The notes under the pieces are model-generated. The model was not told where the DNA came from, did not search any database, and worked only from the letters and a program-made list of their open reading frames with translations. The position numbers and the translations under genes are program-made. From the NCBI GenBank assembly GCA_963978545.1, contig OZ021722.1, positions 110,579,442-110,643,441 on the forward strand: a DNA stretch of 64,000 bases, in the 5' to 3' direction. Origin of the DNA: Linyphia triangularis (taxonomy: Eukaryota > Arthropoda > Arachnida > Araneae > Linyphiidae). Below are positions 1-11,193 of this stretch, piece after piece. Within the stretch, counting starts at the first letter, position 1. Each line of letters begins with the position of its first letter.

Positions 1-2067
1 TCATGATTAATTTTTAGACCGATACCATACTTTCTATATCAGAAAGAGCACACAATTGAAACTTTTAAAGCAAACTGACAAAAAGTTCTATATTTTCATC
101 AAGTCTTCAAACTACAAATCTTCATCTATGAATGAGAGTGACTCTACAGAGTACCAGCACCACGACTCTTGTCTATTGTATTGAAATCTTCATCTACCAT
201 CACTGCCAATTTGATAAAAATTGGAACGAAATTATTATTTTTTTAACCCAACCTAACTTCTGTACCGTAATTTTTTGATGGTAGTAAGACAATAAATTAT
301 TATAAAAACATTACATTGACAATATTATTTTTAAACAAAATCAATATGTTGCCACATAGGTTAAGTTGCAATGTAGAATCTAAAAGTTCAGTTAGGAAAA
401 TCAACAAATTAAATTAAAAAAATGCCAGAAAACAAAATCGTAACAACAATTTCGGTAAGTAAATTAATTCTAAGGTAAAGTAACATTAAATGACTATAAC
501 GCTACACTCTGTCATACTAATTGTATGAAAAATAAATTGTTAATATTAATTAGTTGGAAAATTCTTATTTTTAAGGCTAGAATTTGCTATCTTTCTTAAT
601 TAGAATTTAACAAGGTCTAAGTTTCAATTATGTAATTAAAGAAAAAAGTTCCAGCTTACATCTAAAGAAGGGACAAAAAATATAATAGCATTCAAAGTAT
701 AAAAGTGAAATAACACATTGACAGTCAACTCATAAATCTGTGGAAAACTGAGTAAGTGCTAATATCTATTTTTGATGAATTATACTGCTTCAACTGTTAC
801 AAACTTCCAATAGAAACAAAATCTTAGAAGTGATGCCACAGAAGTGGGATTTATAAAAAGGTTAAAGTACAATGGATAATTTCTGTATTTTTTTTTTATT
901 CAATTCTAAATGTTTCGAAAAGGCCATAAACATAAAAATTTCTGCTCAATGCACTTTTTCCTTTTTTTAATTTGCAATCAAAATTCCCCTGTTAGAGACG
1001 TTGGCGAGAAAACGATAGGTCTGGCTCGAATTGAACGTGACTTAAAGAGATCTCAAATATCTTGGCTTGAAATGCAGCAGCGGAAACCAGTTTTGCAAGT
1101 TTATCGCAAATTAAGCCAACCTGTACAGGATATAGCAATGATCTACAAACGCCAACTATTTGCCCAAATCCTCACAATAACCATTTAAACGGTATGCTCT
1201 CTTAACATCACAGATTTTTTTTACAGTTTTGATCGAACTGGTTTTGAGACATTTTCTTTTCTTAATATTTAAATAACTATTTAAAGAACTTTTGTTTAAA
1301 TACTTGGAATCAGAAAGAGATTCTTCATAAATATAAACTAATTGCATTCGTTTTTTTAAAAAAAAAAACGGGAATGGTCCATTATCTTTAAAAGACCAAA
1401 GTTTACAAAATTGGATAATAATACATAATTAAGCACTGTATAAAAACCAAGAGTTGTAAAGACATTACAAAGTTTTGTGGGGGATAAAATAAATTGTCTA
1501 TAAAAAAGTAAGACAAATATAACATCGAGCAGTTGGGATTCATAGTTGAACCAGTAAAATAAATTGGACTTTCTTAAGCTTTCATTTTCAGCTGTATAAT
1601 GCAATAAGACTCAATAATACAATGTAAATGATTAAACAATCTATTTAAAGAAATGTATTTCATAAAAACATAATTTCCTTAAAATCTATTTAAAAATATT
1701 TATTATTGAATAAATATTTAATAAAATTAAAAAAGCAATGATTCTTCTAAAATTTCATCAAAATAGAAAAGAAATTTTAGTTAAGTGAATTAAATAATAA
1801 AAGAAAGGGATGAATAATAGATTTCAATAAATATGATTTCTTGCTTTCACGTACTTTCTATTTGCTACTTAATTTCTGATCAAAAACGTTTAAATTCAAT
1901 GATTCTTGTAACTTTTTAAAAAATACTTGATAATTCCAAAATTTTCAATATCTTGCATTCCATATTTTTCTTGCTGCTCAACACCCAATAAAACTGATAC
2001 TGTTGTTTTGTACCATTAAACTTTTCCAATAACGATAGCAGGTGAATAAAATGAACACATTACTTAC
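1..2067. other. CaMKII intron and unassigned AT-rich DNA
   Basis: No further CaMKII exon was recognised left of 2068. A 92-codon open frame on the plus strand (910-1188) holds a coding-like stretch around 1000-1160 (ERDLKRSQ, LEMQQRKPVL), but I cannot match it to a family and it lies antisense to the gene; it could be a decayed element. Confidence 0.5.
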
Positions 2068-2162
2068 ATCATAAGCACCAGCTTTGATTTGTGCATACAG
2101 TCGGTGTTGATCTTCATCCCAAAAGGGCGGGTAACCAACAAGCAGAATGTACAAAATAACAC
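2068..2162 (-). CDS. CaMKII: CaMKII exon (kinase C-lobe, [15 protein letters not shown] segment)
   Basis: This is the most downstream CaMKII exon visible. The 95-bp exon completes a split Gly codon from the exon at 3677-3760 and then encodes 31 residues: [14 protein letters not shown], then [17 protein letters not shown]. This is the kinase subdomain IX-X region of the catalytic lobe. The acceptor reads ttctttag before GTGTTATT, and the donor is gtaagt directly after the Asp codon. In known CaMKII the next residues begin the PSPEWD segment; that exon is not found between 1 and 2067, so the following intron runs off the left edge. The kinase phosphorylates Ser/Thr substrates after Ca2+/calmodulin binding and autophosphorylation. 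The sequence match and splice sites are seen directly; the function is family knowledge. Confidence 0.96.
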
Positions 2163-3347
2163 CTAAAGAACCAAGCATTATATTAAATAGATTTATAAAA
2201 ATCTTAACTTAATCAAGGCAAGGTCCTCACTCACTGTCTGACTCATTACTAATTCTCCCCCTTCCCAAGTCTGAAAATTAGTACAAATATCAAAAAGGAC
2301 AAACACAGAAAAAATAAGCTATTCCGATCTCAATTGACTGATTTTAAGGAGTCGAAAATATCCAAAAGTTAAAACATCTCAATATCCCACTATCAATATA
2401 GTCACAATTTTGAAAATTGGTACAAATGTCAACAAGCAAAAGAGCATAGATAAAGGCTATCCGAATTTGATAAACCAAATTTTCAGGTGTCGAAATAGAG
2501 TCAAATGTACGGCATATGAAATGAATAAATGGATTTTAATTGCTAAAATGCACATTGTAAAATTTCGGGGCCAAGCACTGGTATTCAGCTAGTTTAAATA
2601 ATTCTATTCATGTCAAAGTTAGGTAGCTTTTTACAGACCCATTTTGTAGGTAGATGAATGTAAAGTTACATAGGAATACAACAATAATTAAAGCCCAATA
2701 AGAAGGTAATTGGATCAAAAACATGTTGGAAAACAATTTCAAAACAATAGAACACAATTTGCACCTATGAAAATTTGTTTAAATAAAAAACTTTTTGGTG
2801 AAGCTTTCCAGTTCGTAATGAAAAAACTGTGTTTGGATATTTTCTAACAAAACACACAAATTAAGTAGTTAACATGTGACTATTTACTACAGTTATCCTA
2901 GCTCATTGACTGTGTTGCGAGATTTATGTACCAAACAGTGCTTAAATATGCAATTTTTATAAAAGTTAATTACTTTACTAGAATTGACTAAAAGTCATTA
3001 GAAAATAATATATTTTAAAAATGACACCATAACGTATATAAAGAGTGTTGCTATGACTGAGTGGATTATAAATCTTATCTAGTGTTCAGCATTGTCCTAG
3101 AAAAATTAATAGCTACATAATATAATAACTGAATGACTTTTATAATAACGAAAGTAATACTTTGATAAATGATGCATCAAATAAATAGATTATAAAATGT
3201 TAATACATGGATTATAGATAAAAAGTAGAATAGCTTTGAAAATTGTCCCTCAAAGCTATAAATTCAGAACTAAGCAAATTTCTGCTTATTAAGCTTAGGA
3301 TATTAAATCAAGACTGTAACAATAGAAGATATTGTAAAGCATTTTGA

Positions 3348-3348
<1 letters not shown>

Positions 3349-3380
<32 letters not shown>
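3349..3380 (+). repeat. A-tract microsatellite in a CaMKII intron
   Basis: An uninterrupted run of 32 A lies within the 2163-3676 intron. No TSD or retrogene body was seen next to it, so it is called a simple repeat. Confidence 0.9.
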
Positions 3381-3382
<2 letters not shown>

Positions 3383-3676
3383 CTTGAAATTAATAAAGAA
3401 TCAAGCACAGAAACATTTCAACTTCTCAAAAGTTAAAAGATAACAAGTAAAGCCTAACTTAAACATAGAAAGTATATTTATTATCCTAAATCATAAAAAT
3501 GTATTTTTCCACTTAAAGAGTATAACTGGAAAATAAAGTAAAGACAATATTAAAAACTGAAAGGGTTTTACAAACAATTGATGCAGCTTCTTTCAAACCA
3601 GTATAATAATAAAACTATTTATGACATGTATTTCAAAGATTATTATTATTATTTTTTTTTTTAAAAGGTTTCTCAC

Positions 3677-3760
3677 CACAAGCCCATATGTCCACTGGCT
3701 TGCCATATGGATCTTTTTTAAGAACTTCTGGAGATAAATAACCCGGTGTCCCCGCAAAAC
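3677..3760 (-). CDS. CaMKII: CaMKII exon (activation segment end, GTPGYLSPE)
   Basis: The 84-bp exon encodes [20 protein letters not shown] followed by PVDIWACG, split at a Gly codon on both sides (phase 1 in, phase 1 out). It contains the P+1 loop and the SPE motif, the equivalent of APE in other kinases, then the VDIWACG helix start. The acceptor is ttttacag and the donor is gtgaga. [13 protein letters not shown] resembles arthropod CaMKII. The intron to the next exon (2163-3676) is about 1.5 kb and includes a 32-base A tract. Confidence 0.96.
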
Positions 3761-5077
3761 CTGTAAAAGTATATTCAATCATTAACACTTGAAGTATAGA
3801 GAAGAATTAGTATTTAATAAAAAAAACTATGCATTTCAAAATTATACATTAGGTGAATTTTAAAATAGATCATGCGAGTTTTGAAAAAGTTATTTTATTA
3901 ATCTAATTATAAAATTTTTTAGAATTATAGTAGATGGGTGGAGAATGCTTGTCAAGTTATATTCTTTATATTTTTTAAAATTTACACATATATATATAAC
4001 TGTAAAGTAATCCTTTGCTAGTGTAGTTAGAAGTAGAAGCAATATCATTTAATTATGGGATTTTCTCGTAACGATAAGTTTTTTGTGTTTTGATTTAATA
4101 CCACCTCGGTGAAACATGCATTATAGTAAAAAAAGAAAATTATTATATTTATAATTACAAGAACATTTCAAGCCGAAGATTTTTTTTTGTATACAATTGC
4201 AGTTAAAATTGTAAGTTTAAAAATGGATTATACAGAAAAAAATTTACGATATTTTAATGTGCATTTTTATCAATTCATCAAAATTTTGGTAAAAAAAGTA
4301 GAAATCCACTTTCTTGCAGAACTATAAAATGTATGCGATTTGTGTCAACAAACACGATGTAATTGTACAGAAAGATAAAATGATTAGATGGTAGAGGTAG
4401 GAAACTGTGCATCTCCCTTTATTTTTTCAAGGGAGAAAACAGTCAAAATATGAATAAAAGAGAAAAATACACACACAGCATTATTTTGAACAATAAAAAT
4501 AGCTGAATAAGAATATATTTGTGTACTAATGTATGTACAGAACAATGGCAAAGTTAGAATTTTTTTTGGAGGGTTGAGCATTTTAACCATACAAAGTCCA
4601 TTAAAAATAATAAAAATGTAGAAAAAGTGAAAATTCTTAGAAAAAAAGCGGAAATTGGAGTAAAAGTGAAAGATTGTTACCCATTTTCTGTCAATTTGCT
4701 GTCAGGTGTGCTTTTTACACACTGTTACAAGAAAATATCAAATGTAATATCAAATTTTCAGAACGCAGACGCGCATTCTGAAAAAAATTACTGAACTTCT
4801 TGGAAGAAAATTTGAATCTGAAAGGAATTCCCTGACCTTTTTTTATGCATTTCCATTTTCCCTGACAATTCCTAGTTTTCCAGGTGCGTAGCAACTCTGT
4901 ACCATTATGTGAAGCAATTGCAAGAGGCCTCTAATTCTTTTGAACCTGAGTTTCGTTTGATATTTATTAAATATCTTCGCAAGCACACCAAACTATCGCA
5001 ACAGAAGGCGATTAATTTACAAAGGTGCATATTACAAGATTATCGATGAAAAAATGTAAATATCCAAAGAGACATAC

Positions 5078-5180
5078 CATACCAAGCTTGCTGTTCCCCT
5101 TGTACCTCAATAGCCAGCCCAAAATCAGCAAGTTTGACGGCTGCCCCTTTAGCTTTGCTGGCTAGTAGTAAATTTTCTGG
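5078..5180 (-). CDS. CaMKII: CaMKII exon (DFG motif)
   Basis: The 103-bp exon starts in phase 0 with [20 protein letters not shown] and continues [15 protein letters not shown]. It holds the Mg2+-binding DFG motif (ADFGLA) and the Asn of the catalytic loop, and ends one base into the Gly codon shared with exon 3677-3760. The acceptor is tttctag and the donor is gtatgt. ASKAKGAAV and IEVQGE match insect-type CaMKII rather than the vertebrate isoforms as I remember them. The intron to the upstream exon at 5273 is only 92 bp. Confidence 0.97.
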
Positions 5181-5272
5181 CTAGAAACAAGTTAGAATTA
5201 TATTGAATTATATGTTTGAAACAAAGATGTCATTAATGCTAAGGTAACATTTCACTTAATAAATGACATTAC

Positions 5273-5345
5273 CTTTAAATCTCGATGCACAACACTGTTT
5301 TGATGACAGTGGCTAACACTTTCTAGTATTTGTTGTATGCAATGG
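5273..5345 (-). CDS. CaMKII: CaMKII exon (HRDLK catalytic loop)
   Basis: The 73-bp exon begins one base into a codon (phase 2 from the upstream exon) and encodes [20 protein letters not shown] then RDLK. It carries the HRD catalytic loop with the general-base Asp. The acceptor is cttcacag and the donor is gtaatg. Joined to 5078-5180 it gives the uninterrupted catalytic loop HRDLKPEN with all catalytic residues present, so this is a functional-looking copy rather than a pseudogene. Confidence 0.97.
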
Positions 5346-5517
5346 CTGTGAAGTGAAAAAAAAAAATATTAAAATATACATTTAGAATTTTTACCATAAT
5401 CAGGGATCATTTTTTTTTTTTAAAAGGGCACCAATTTTTATAAAGTTATTAGCACACATTGCAAATTCTCAAAAACCTTTTAAGTTTATATTAATACACC
5501 AATTTTCTGCATATAAT

Positions 5518-5945
5518 TGTAAATAGCAACATATTTCTTTCACAGTTCTATTTTATTTGCTAACAGCGATAATACAAGTTAAAAAAAAAAGGTGGCAACA
5601 TCTAAATAAATTGGAAAATTTTGAGGTGTTTCCATCTCGTGATATGTTGACTGGACTTTGCTAGAAATTTCGGCCACGAGACTATAAAAAGAGACGAAAA
5701 ATAGAATCGCAAGATCAGTTGAGTGTAGGACGCTGTTTGGAAAGCATCAGATCTTTCGTTAACTTTTGTTGTGCCTGAATTATCACTGTGTTCGAAGTCG
5801 TATGCATCGAAGCTTGTGTTGAAACTGGATAAAGAATTTAGAGTTATTCGGAATTTTTTTAAAAGCCTTCGAAAGAAGAATAAATTATAGTTTTTACTTT
5901 GTAAAAACTGTGTTATTATTTTCTTTTTGAAAAATTCATAACAAT
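5518..5945 (+). mobile_element. LTR-like sequence in a CaMKII intron
   Basis: The segment has the layout of an LTR: a TATA-like box (ctataaaaag) near 5682 and a polyadenylation-like aataaatt near 5880. Its block around 5590-5730 (ggtggcaaca, then gctagaaatttcg, then the TATA box) is shared with the last 180 bases of the window (ggtggcaaca, ggctggaaatttcg, gtataaata). It is antisense to CaMKII. The ends are approximate and no TSD could be fixed. Confidence 0.45.
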
Positions 5946-6215
5946 ATTTTTATCTATTCTCTACAATAGTTACAGAAAATCAAGCTCTTTCTACAAATGA
6001 AATTAAATAGTAATTCATGATTGAAATAAAATTTTGTCACTCGTTTATAGTATGTGTTTTAAAATCTGAATTGGAAACAAATTTCTAGGACTCCTTTAGA
6101 CATCTTAAGAAAAATTTTATGAAATATTTTTATTTTTCTGATATTTCCACATTCTGTCAAAATATAATTATAAAATGAAAAATAAGAACAATGTAAGTTA
6201 TAAAAAATATATTAC

Positions 6216-6281
6216 CTGGCATCTGCTTCACTGTAATATTCCCTGGCAACAATATCTTCAAAAAGTTCCCCACCAGTAACT
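6216..6281 (-). CDS. CaMKII: CaMKII exon (VTGGELFEDIVARE, hinge/helix D)
   Basis: The 66-bp exon starts with the last base of a codon (expected Leu) and then encodes VTGGELFEDIVAREYYSEAD with the following Ala and the first two bases of a Ser codon. This is the region after the hinge that links the N- and C-lobes. The acceptor tctatttag and donor gtaata fit the frame. The 870-bp intron down to exon 5273-5345 contains an LTR-like sequence. The next exon upstream in the gene (ending FDL in relatives) was not found by eye at higher coordinates. Confidence 0.95.
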
Positions 6282-7380
6282 CTAAATAGAAATGTTTTAT
6301 GTTAGTGAACGGTGGCGTCTTGTGGGGCACAGTAAGTACAACCGGGCTGCACCTAAATTATTAATTTAAAATTTATTAATTACTAGGCAACTTTGATTAT
6401 TTTACTAATTTTCTGAAACGTAGATTAGAATCATAAATGAAGATAATACCTGGGAGAGGTGGTCTTAGAATTGTCTCCATCAAACAAAAATAGTTTATGT
6501 AAGAAGTTTACACACGTGTTTTCTTTTAATTAAGTTAATAAGTATTAACTTAAATTAATACTAAAACTTATAATGGAACCATGGAGATTAAATTAAAATA
6601 AGTTTTTTTTTTCTTTCTTTCTCATATGATTTTGTAAATATATTGAAAGGAGAGTTTGAGTAATTCAAATTCGGGAGAATTTCCATTCATGAATGATTGT
6701 GAGAAGGCGTTGAATCACTGTTCCATCTGCAATAAAAAATTTCACCAAAGGCCGCCACTGGTGAAATAACACCATCCAATCACAATCACAACATTGCGGG
6801 ATGAATAAAACTTGCTGGTTAAGAACATCGTAGGTAAACGGAAATTATTTTTTACAATGGGGATTACGCGTGACGACGTCATAGTCAATTGCTTTGCACT
6901 GAAATAAATGAAACACGATCATGCTTAGCTAATAGGATGTGAATATTCGAAATTGTTTTCAAACGTGTTTTATGATTGATGGTCCAAGCATGATATAAAC
7001 GTTGTCATTTGATGAAACCCTACTCCGAATTACGCTCTGCATGGATCCATTGCGTTTATGATTTGTTGAAAAACTAAGTTTCTCCATAAGTTTTATTTAA
7101 ATACACATTGTGATTGGCTAGATTGGTAAGGTTGAAATATGCTCAAAATAATTGTTTGGATTCACATGTCGTCAGATTTTACAGTGAAGAAAATGCACAC
7201 AATGAAGATTATACAAGTGACGTTATAGTGAATTGGCAACTAAAGTCACGGCGACCAAGTTTGTTTCTTACTGTTCGTTTGTTGTAGTTCTTTCTTTCTT
7301 CATTACAAAAATTATATTTAAAGGCACCGATATTTTACCCTATCTACTTAATGTTTAAAAATCCTCTAGAAGAGACCAGG
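6282..7380. other. no gene recognised; possible left part of a pogo/Tigger element
   Basis: AT-rich sequence. A short motif near 6455 (gagaggtggtctta) resembles the inverse of the motif near 7765 (gcgaccacctctct), which may mark the two ends of a decayed Tigger/pogo element of about 1.3 kb. Most of the transposase frame expected between them is not readable. Confidence 0.3.
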
Positions 7381-7387
7381 TAATCAT

Positions 7388-7589
7388 TAAGAAGACCGAA
7401 CCGGCGAAGACAGCCCAGCAAACTTTGAAACAAATCGATTTTATTATGGTAAATTCAGAAACTATGAAAGATATCAAAATAAATTATCTTTTTTCAGATG
7501 TAAAAATTAAACTAGAGAGAGCATTGATGTCGGAAAAAGCAAAAAAATTTAAACAATCCGAAACTTCTTCATATTTTAAGAAGGTTTAA
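7388..7589 (+). pseudogene. Tigger/pogo-like transposase C-terminal remnant
   Basis: An open frame without a start codon ends with LMSEKAKKFKQSETSSYFKK, Val and a stop at 7587-7589. A tail of basic residues followed by an aromatic-rich end is typical of pogo/Tigger transposase C-termini as I know them. Just downstream, 7745-7815 holds a terminal-repeat-like motif (gaccacctctct, ggggaacagagggtg). The upstream catalytic domain is not visible. This is an inference from a short match, so the family call is tentative. Confidence 0.45.
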
Positions 7590-7819
7590 ATTAAAAAAAA
7601 TATAGATTTATACTTATAAAGTTATACTGTATTCAATAAATAATGGCACAGACAATTATTTTTAGCTTTTTTTTAATATATAATACTTAGAATAAAATGT
7701 AAGGGTTAGTAAAAATGTTTGGGTTAATTGTTTCGGTAATCATATGTTGACCTTCTTCGAGCGACCACCTCTCTAAACGACCGATTTTTCGGGGAACAGA
7801 GGGTGCTCGCTCCCGGGAA

Positions 7820-9330
7820 GTTTTACTTATTAGATTACTTTCTGTTTTAATGTCGATTGAAAAGGATTATGGAGAATGTCAAACAGATGATCATCCCAAA
7901 ATGATTTCTGTTATATTTTAAAGTATTGTTATGCTAGTCTTAATATATAATTACATCAAATTTGTAACACTTACAATTACAAAAAGGAGAATGTTTAACA
8001 ATATTTTTCATACATTAAAGTAAAAAATGGTAAGCAATTTACATTTCAAAAATATTAACAGCATCAAACGAATGGATTTATAGTAAAAATATGCCTGTAT
8101 TAAAAGCAGCTTCTTTTATCACGATTTCCTCGAAATCGGAACATTAAGAGCCATCGATAAAAAAAACCTACAATTTTAAAGAAGTCAAAATATATTTCCA
8201 AAAGTCCAAAATCATTTAGAAGGTCTGTTGAATGAATTAGTCCATTGAAACTTAATAATTTACAGCCTAATTGCAATCCGGTCTCAGATAACACCTATGC
8301 TTTATAAGCCAGCCTTCTGTCCAACCGGAATATCCTAGGACAGGTTTTCAGATGCTTTGTAGATGCCCGATGCCCCTCGTCTATACCCAGGGACAACATT
8401 ACTTGAACATTGAATATACGCTGTAGAATGGATCCTTCCGCCAAAAAATATAGTTCCGGAAAACTCACAACTTTAATAGTAATATTGATAACCTGTGCAC
8501 ATGATTTTGTATTAAACTTAAGCATACGTAGATCACCAAAGGAAAATAAGGACATTTAAATTTAAATTTTGATTTCCCAATGTAAATCTCAACAAATCTT
8601 TAAAAACGAATTCGAATGTTCAAATTCAAATGACCCAACCTAAAATATCTAATTTAATCTGAAATATTACCCAATCACAATGCGTGTTCTATTTAGTCAC
8701 ACATAACCTCCATAAGAAAAAAATAATTTTTTTTCTTTCTTCTTTTCGCGAAGAGATGAGTGTGAAGATAAGCGTGATACATCGTCAACATGCGCAAAAA
8801 AGGTTGTGATTACGTTTTATTGCGAAATCAGAATCGCCAAATTTAAAAAATGCTTTATCAATGATCTATTCAAACTGGAATGGGTTTATTACCGGTATAA
8901 TTGTGATTCTTTTTCACTTCAAAAAACTATATATTTCTTTCATTTATAGTTTTTTAACCTTCCATTAGTCGCGCGCATTTCACAGGTGAATCCCTCTACT
9001 ACACTTTCCCCTCCTTTGCCGTCTATAGACGATTCCGGGGGAAGAGCTTCATGTTATCTTCCTTACTTCTGATAGCTTAGAGGTCAGTGTACTCTTAAAT
9101 CGGTAAAAATTAACTATTTAAACTAGAATAAATTTAATTTGACTTTCAAAAAACCAAGTCATAGGTGCAACGCGACTAACCAAATCATGTCAGAAGCAGA
9201 GCACGACTAACGGAATGTCAAAGTGGACCTTATTGGTGGTTGCAGATGATTAAAGCATTGCTATAAGGGGATAGCAGAAGTGCTATTCCAAAATAAGCAC
9301 AAACCCAAGTTATGCATTAAGTTTATGAAC
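7820..9330. other. no gene recognised
   Basis: AT-rich. Two adjoining minus-strand open frames (8100-8294 and 8295-8555) are near-continuous but match nothing I know. A short inverted motif (ttagtcgcg near 8967, cgcgactaa near 9171) could mark a small MITE of about 210 bp, but no TSD was found. Confidence 0.35.
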
Positions 9331-9336
9331 CTTATA

Positions 9337-10105
9337 CAGTCAACTCGCGATAGCTCGAAGTTCAAGGGACTGGCCAAATTCTTCGAGTTATCCGAAGTTC
9401 GAGTTAATGAAAGTCACTCGGGAGTTATTTTCTATTCAAGACATATTTTTATTAGACATCTTTTGCTCGTTCATGGGGAGTCCGGAAGACAATAATATGT
9501 CGTGCTTTAAACTTTTCTATCCTTCCTGTACTTGCTATAAATCCTTCAACTTTTAGTAAACGAGTGAAGTCCTTTTCTTTTAACATCATTCCACTAAGAG
9601 GAATTTTGGAATTCTGGTTTCCATATGTCTCAAACCATTTAAATACAGCAGCTTCGACACCAGGTAAGGCCTTCACTCATTTACACGATGGGTCGAGTTT
9701 CGATGCATGTTTTCTCAAAATCGTCTTTGTTTTTCAAAATATTTGAAAGAGCATTCGGAGAAATTATGATAATTAAAGCAACGTCTTTCTTCTTACATCG
9801 CAGATTTTGTTCAGTTTCATTGATCAATTTAACTTTTTGAGTTGAACTAAGCGTATCCAATTTATGTTTTAACATTATTCAAAGCCAATGCAAACCAACA
9901 CCATTGACTCACACTTATGATAGTAAAATTTTTGTGAAAATAATAAAATTTTCACAAAACCTTCGACTTAAAAAAAAAAATGTACACTTCGAAATATGGA
10001 GATAATTTAGCGTTGAAAAACATTAAATTGTCTTGGGACCTAATGAAAACGTCGAGATAAACGAATACTCGACTGATGAGACTTCGAGTTATCACGAATT
10101 GACTG
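9337..10105 (-). mobile_element. Tigger/pogo-like element, internally deleted
   Basis: The 769-bp element is bounded by TA and by terminal inverted repeats of about 25 bp: left cagtcaactcgcgatagctc, right (complement) cagtcaattcgtgataactc, both followed by gaagt. The inside retains only the DNA-binding part of a CENP-B/Tigger-type transposase on the minus strand. The DDE catalytic domain is absent, so it is non-autonomous. Confidence 0.85.
9452..9875 (-). pseudogene. Tigger/pogo transposase DNA-binding domain remnant
   Basis: Two overlapping minus-strand frames carry the two halves of a CENP-B-type DNA-binding region. The N-terminal half (9681-9875) includes LSSTQKVKLINETEQNL and LSNILKNKDDFEK, matching the helix-turn-helix that starts this family. 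The second half (9452-9676) includes GVEAAVFKWFE and IPLSGMMLKEK, matching the CENP-B-like second HTH. A frame change near 9680 separates them. No DDE domain follows before the terminal repeat at 9337. The match is to the family pattern from memory. Confidence 0.8.
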
Positions 10106-10968
10106 TATATCGTACAATACGTCACAACTCATGAGAATTGTCTCATGCCAAAGTCTATTTTAGTCCTAGATGTCATGAGAATTGTTTTAATGTCCACTAT
10201 TTAAGTCTGCTTATTCGCAACTTGTTTTTTATTACTTTCAGATTAAAAAAAAACTAGATATATTGAATACATTTGAATTTAAAGAAGTCTTCATTATGGT
10301 CCGAAAATATGAACGAAGGGTTTTGAGATTCGTCACTGACGATGAAGTTTTCTTAAAAAGATAGTGAACTGGTAAAACAAAAGTCTTAATCAGTAAATTG
10401 TGTGAACGTTAGGATATACGTGAAAATATTGAAATATAAACGAAATAATAATTAAAAAATAAGAAATATCTTCAGAGTTCTCATACTGAACATGTGTTGA
10501 AATAAACCAACACAGCTTTATTTTTGCTGAAATTTCCCAAAACAAATAAACTGGAAGCATAAACTCCATTACAGCAAAAATACATGACATGAAGAAAAAA
10601 AAAAGGAATTTGATAAGAACAGAGTACATTAAAGCTAATGATCTCCAGCCCACTCGTATGTCTTTGCAAGAGAAAAAATTCTGTTCAAGTCATTAAGTTG
10701 AGCTAAGCATAAAATACTAGAAAATATATCAAAGATTTCCTGATTAAAATAAATATGAGGGGTGGGCGGCAAAAGTATGTATCAAATAACTAATGAAACC
10801 GATTTTCAATCCAATTAAGAAAAAGGCAATGACACTAGTTCTAAAAAATAATAAAACTTATTTACAATTTAGGAGATTTTCTTCTTTATCAACAGCTTTA
10901 AATGAATTGTAGGAGTAAGTGGAAGAAAAGAGGTATGTATTCAGCAGTATCTTTTGAGGTATAAGCTC

Positions 10969-11193
10969 TTAACCTTTATCTGCAGTGGTTAGGTGGTTTG
11001 ATATGTTTGGCGTAAGGACAACACGTGGTTCATACAACGCCAAAAAAAATTGATCAACATAAGATTAAAATTTAAAAAATATAGTATAGGAAAAATTAAT
11101 TTAAAAGTTAAAGGTGAAATATTTTAGGGGGTAGAAGCATTCATAAAAAATGACTCGCCGTCTGTCAGACCGTATACAGCAGTTAAAGGTTAA
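10969..11193 (+). mobile_element. TTAA-bounded piggyBac-like MITE, family P1 copy 1
   Basis: The 225-bp unit lies between TTAA tetranucleotides with inverted ends: left ttaacctttatctgcagtgg, right (complement) ttaacctttaactgctgtat. A second copy is at 38657-38884 with the same internal blocks (ggcgtaaggacaacac versus ggcgcaagggcaacac, and ctgtcagacc near the right end). TTAA target use is the piggyBac hallmark; no transposase is present. Confidence 0.8.

Noticed and set aside
910..1188. 92-codon plus-strand frame as a gene
   Set aside because: Only the second half looks coding-like, no family is recognised, and it lies in or near a CaMKII intron on the opposite strand.
4640..4905. hAT-like element between CaMKII exons
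   Set aside because: A right end like ttttccaggtgcgtagcaactctg is present, but no matching left end or TSD was found.
8100..8555. two adjoining minus-strand frames as one broken gene
   Set aside because: The joined reading shows no motif of any family I know, so it is only noted as unassigned sequence.
8967..9179. small MITE with ttagtcgcg ends
   Set aside because: The inverted match is only about 9-15 bp with gaps and has no TSD.
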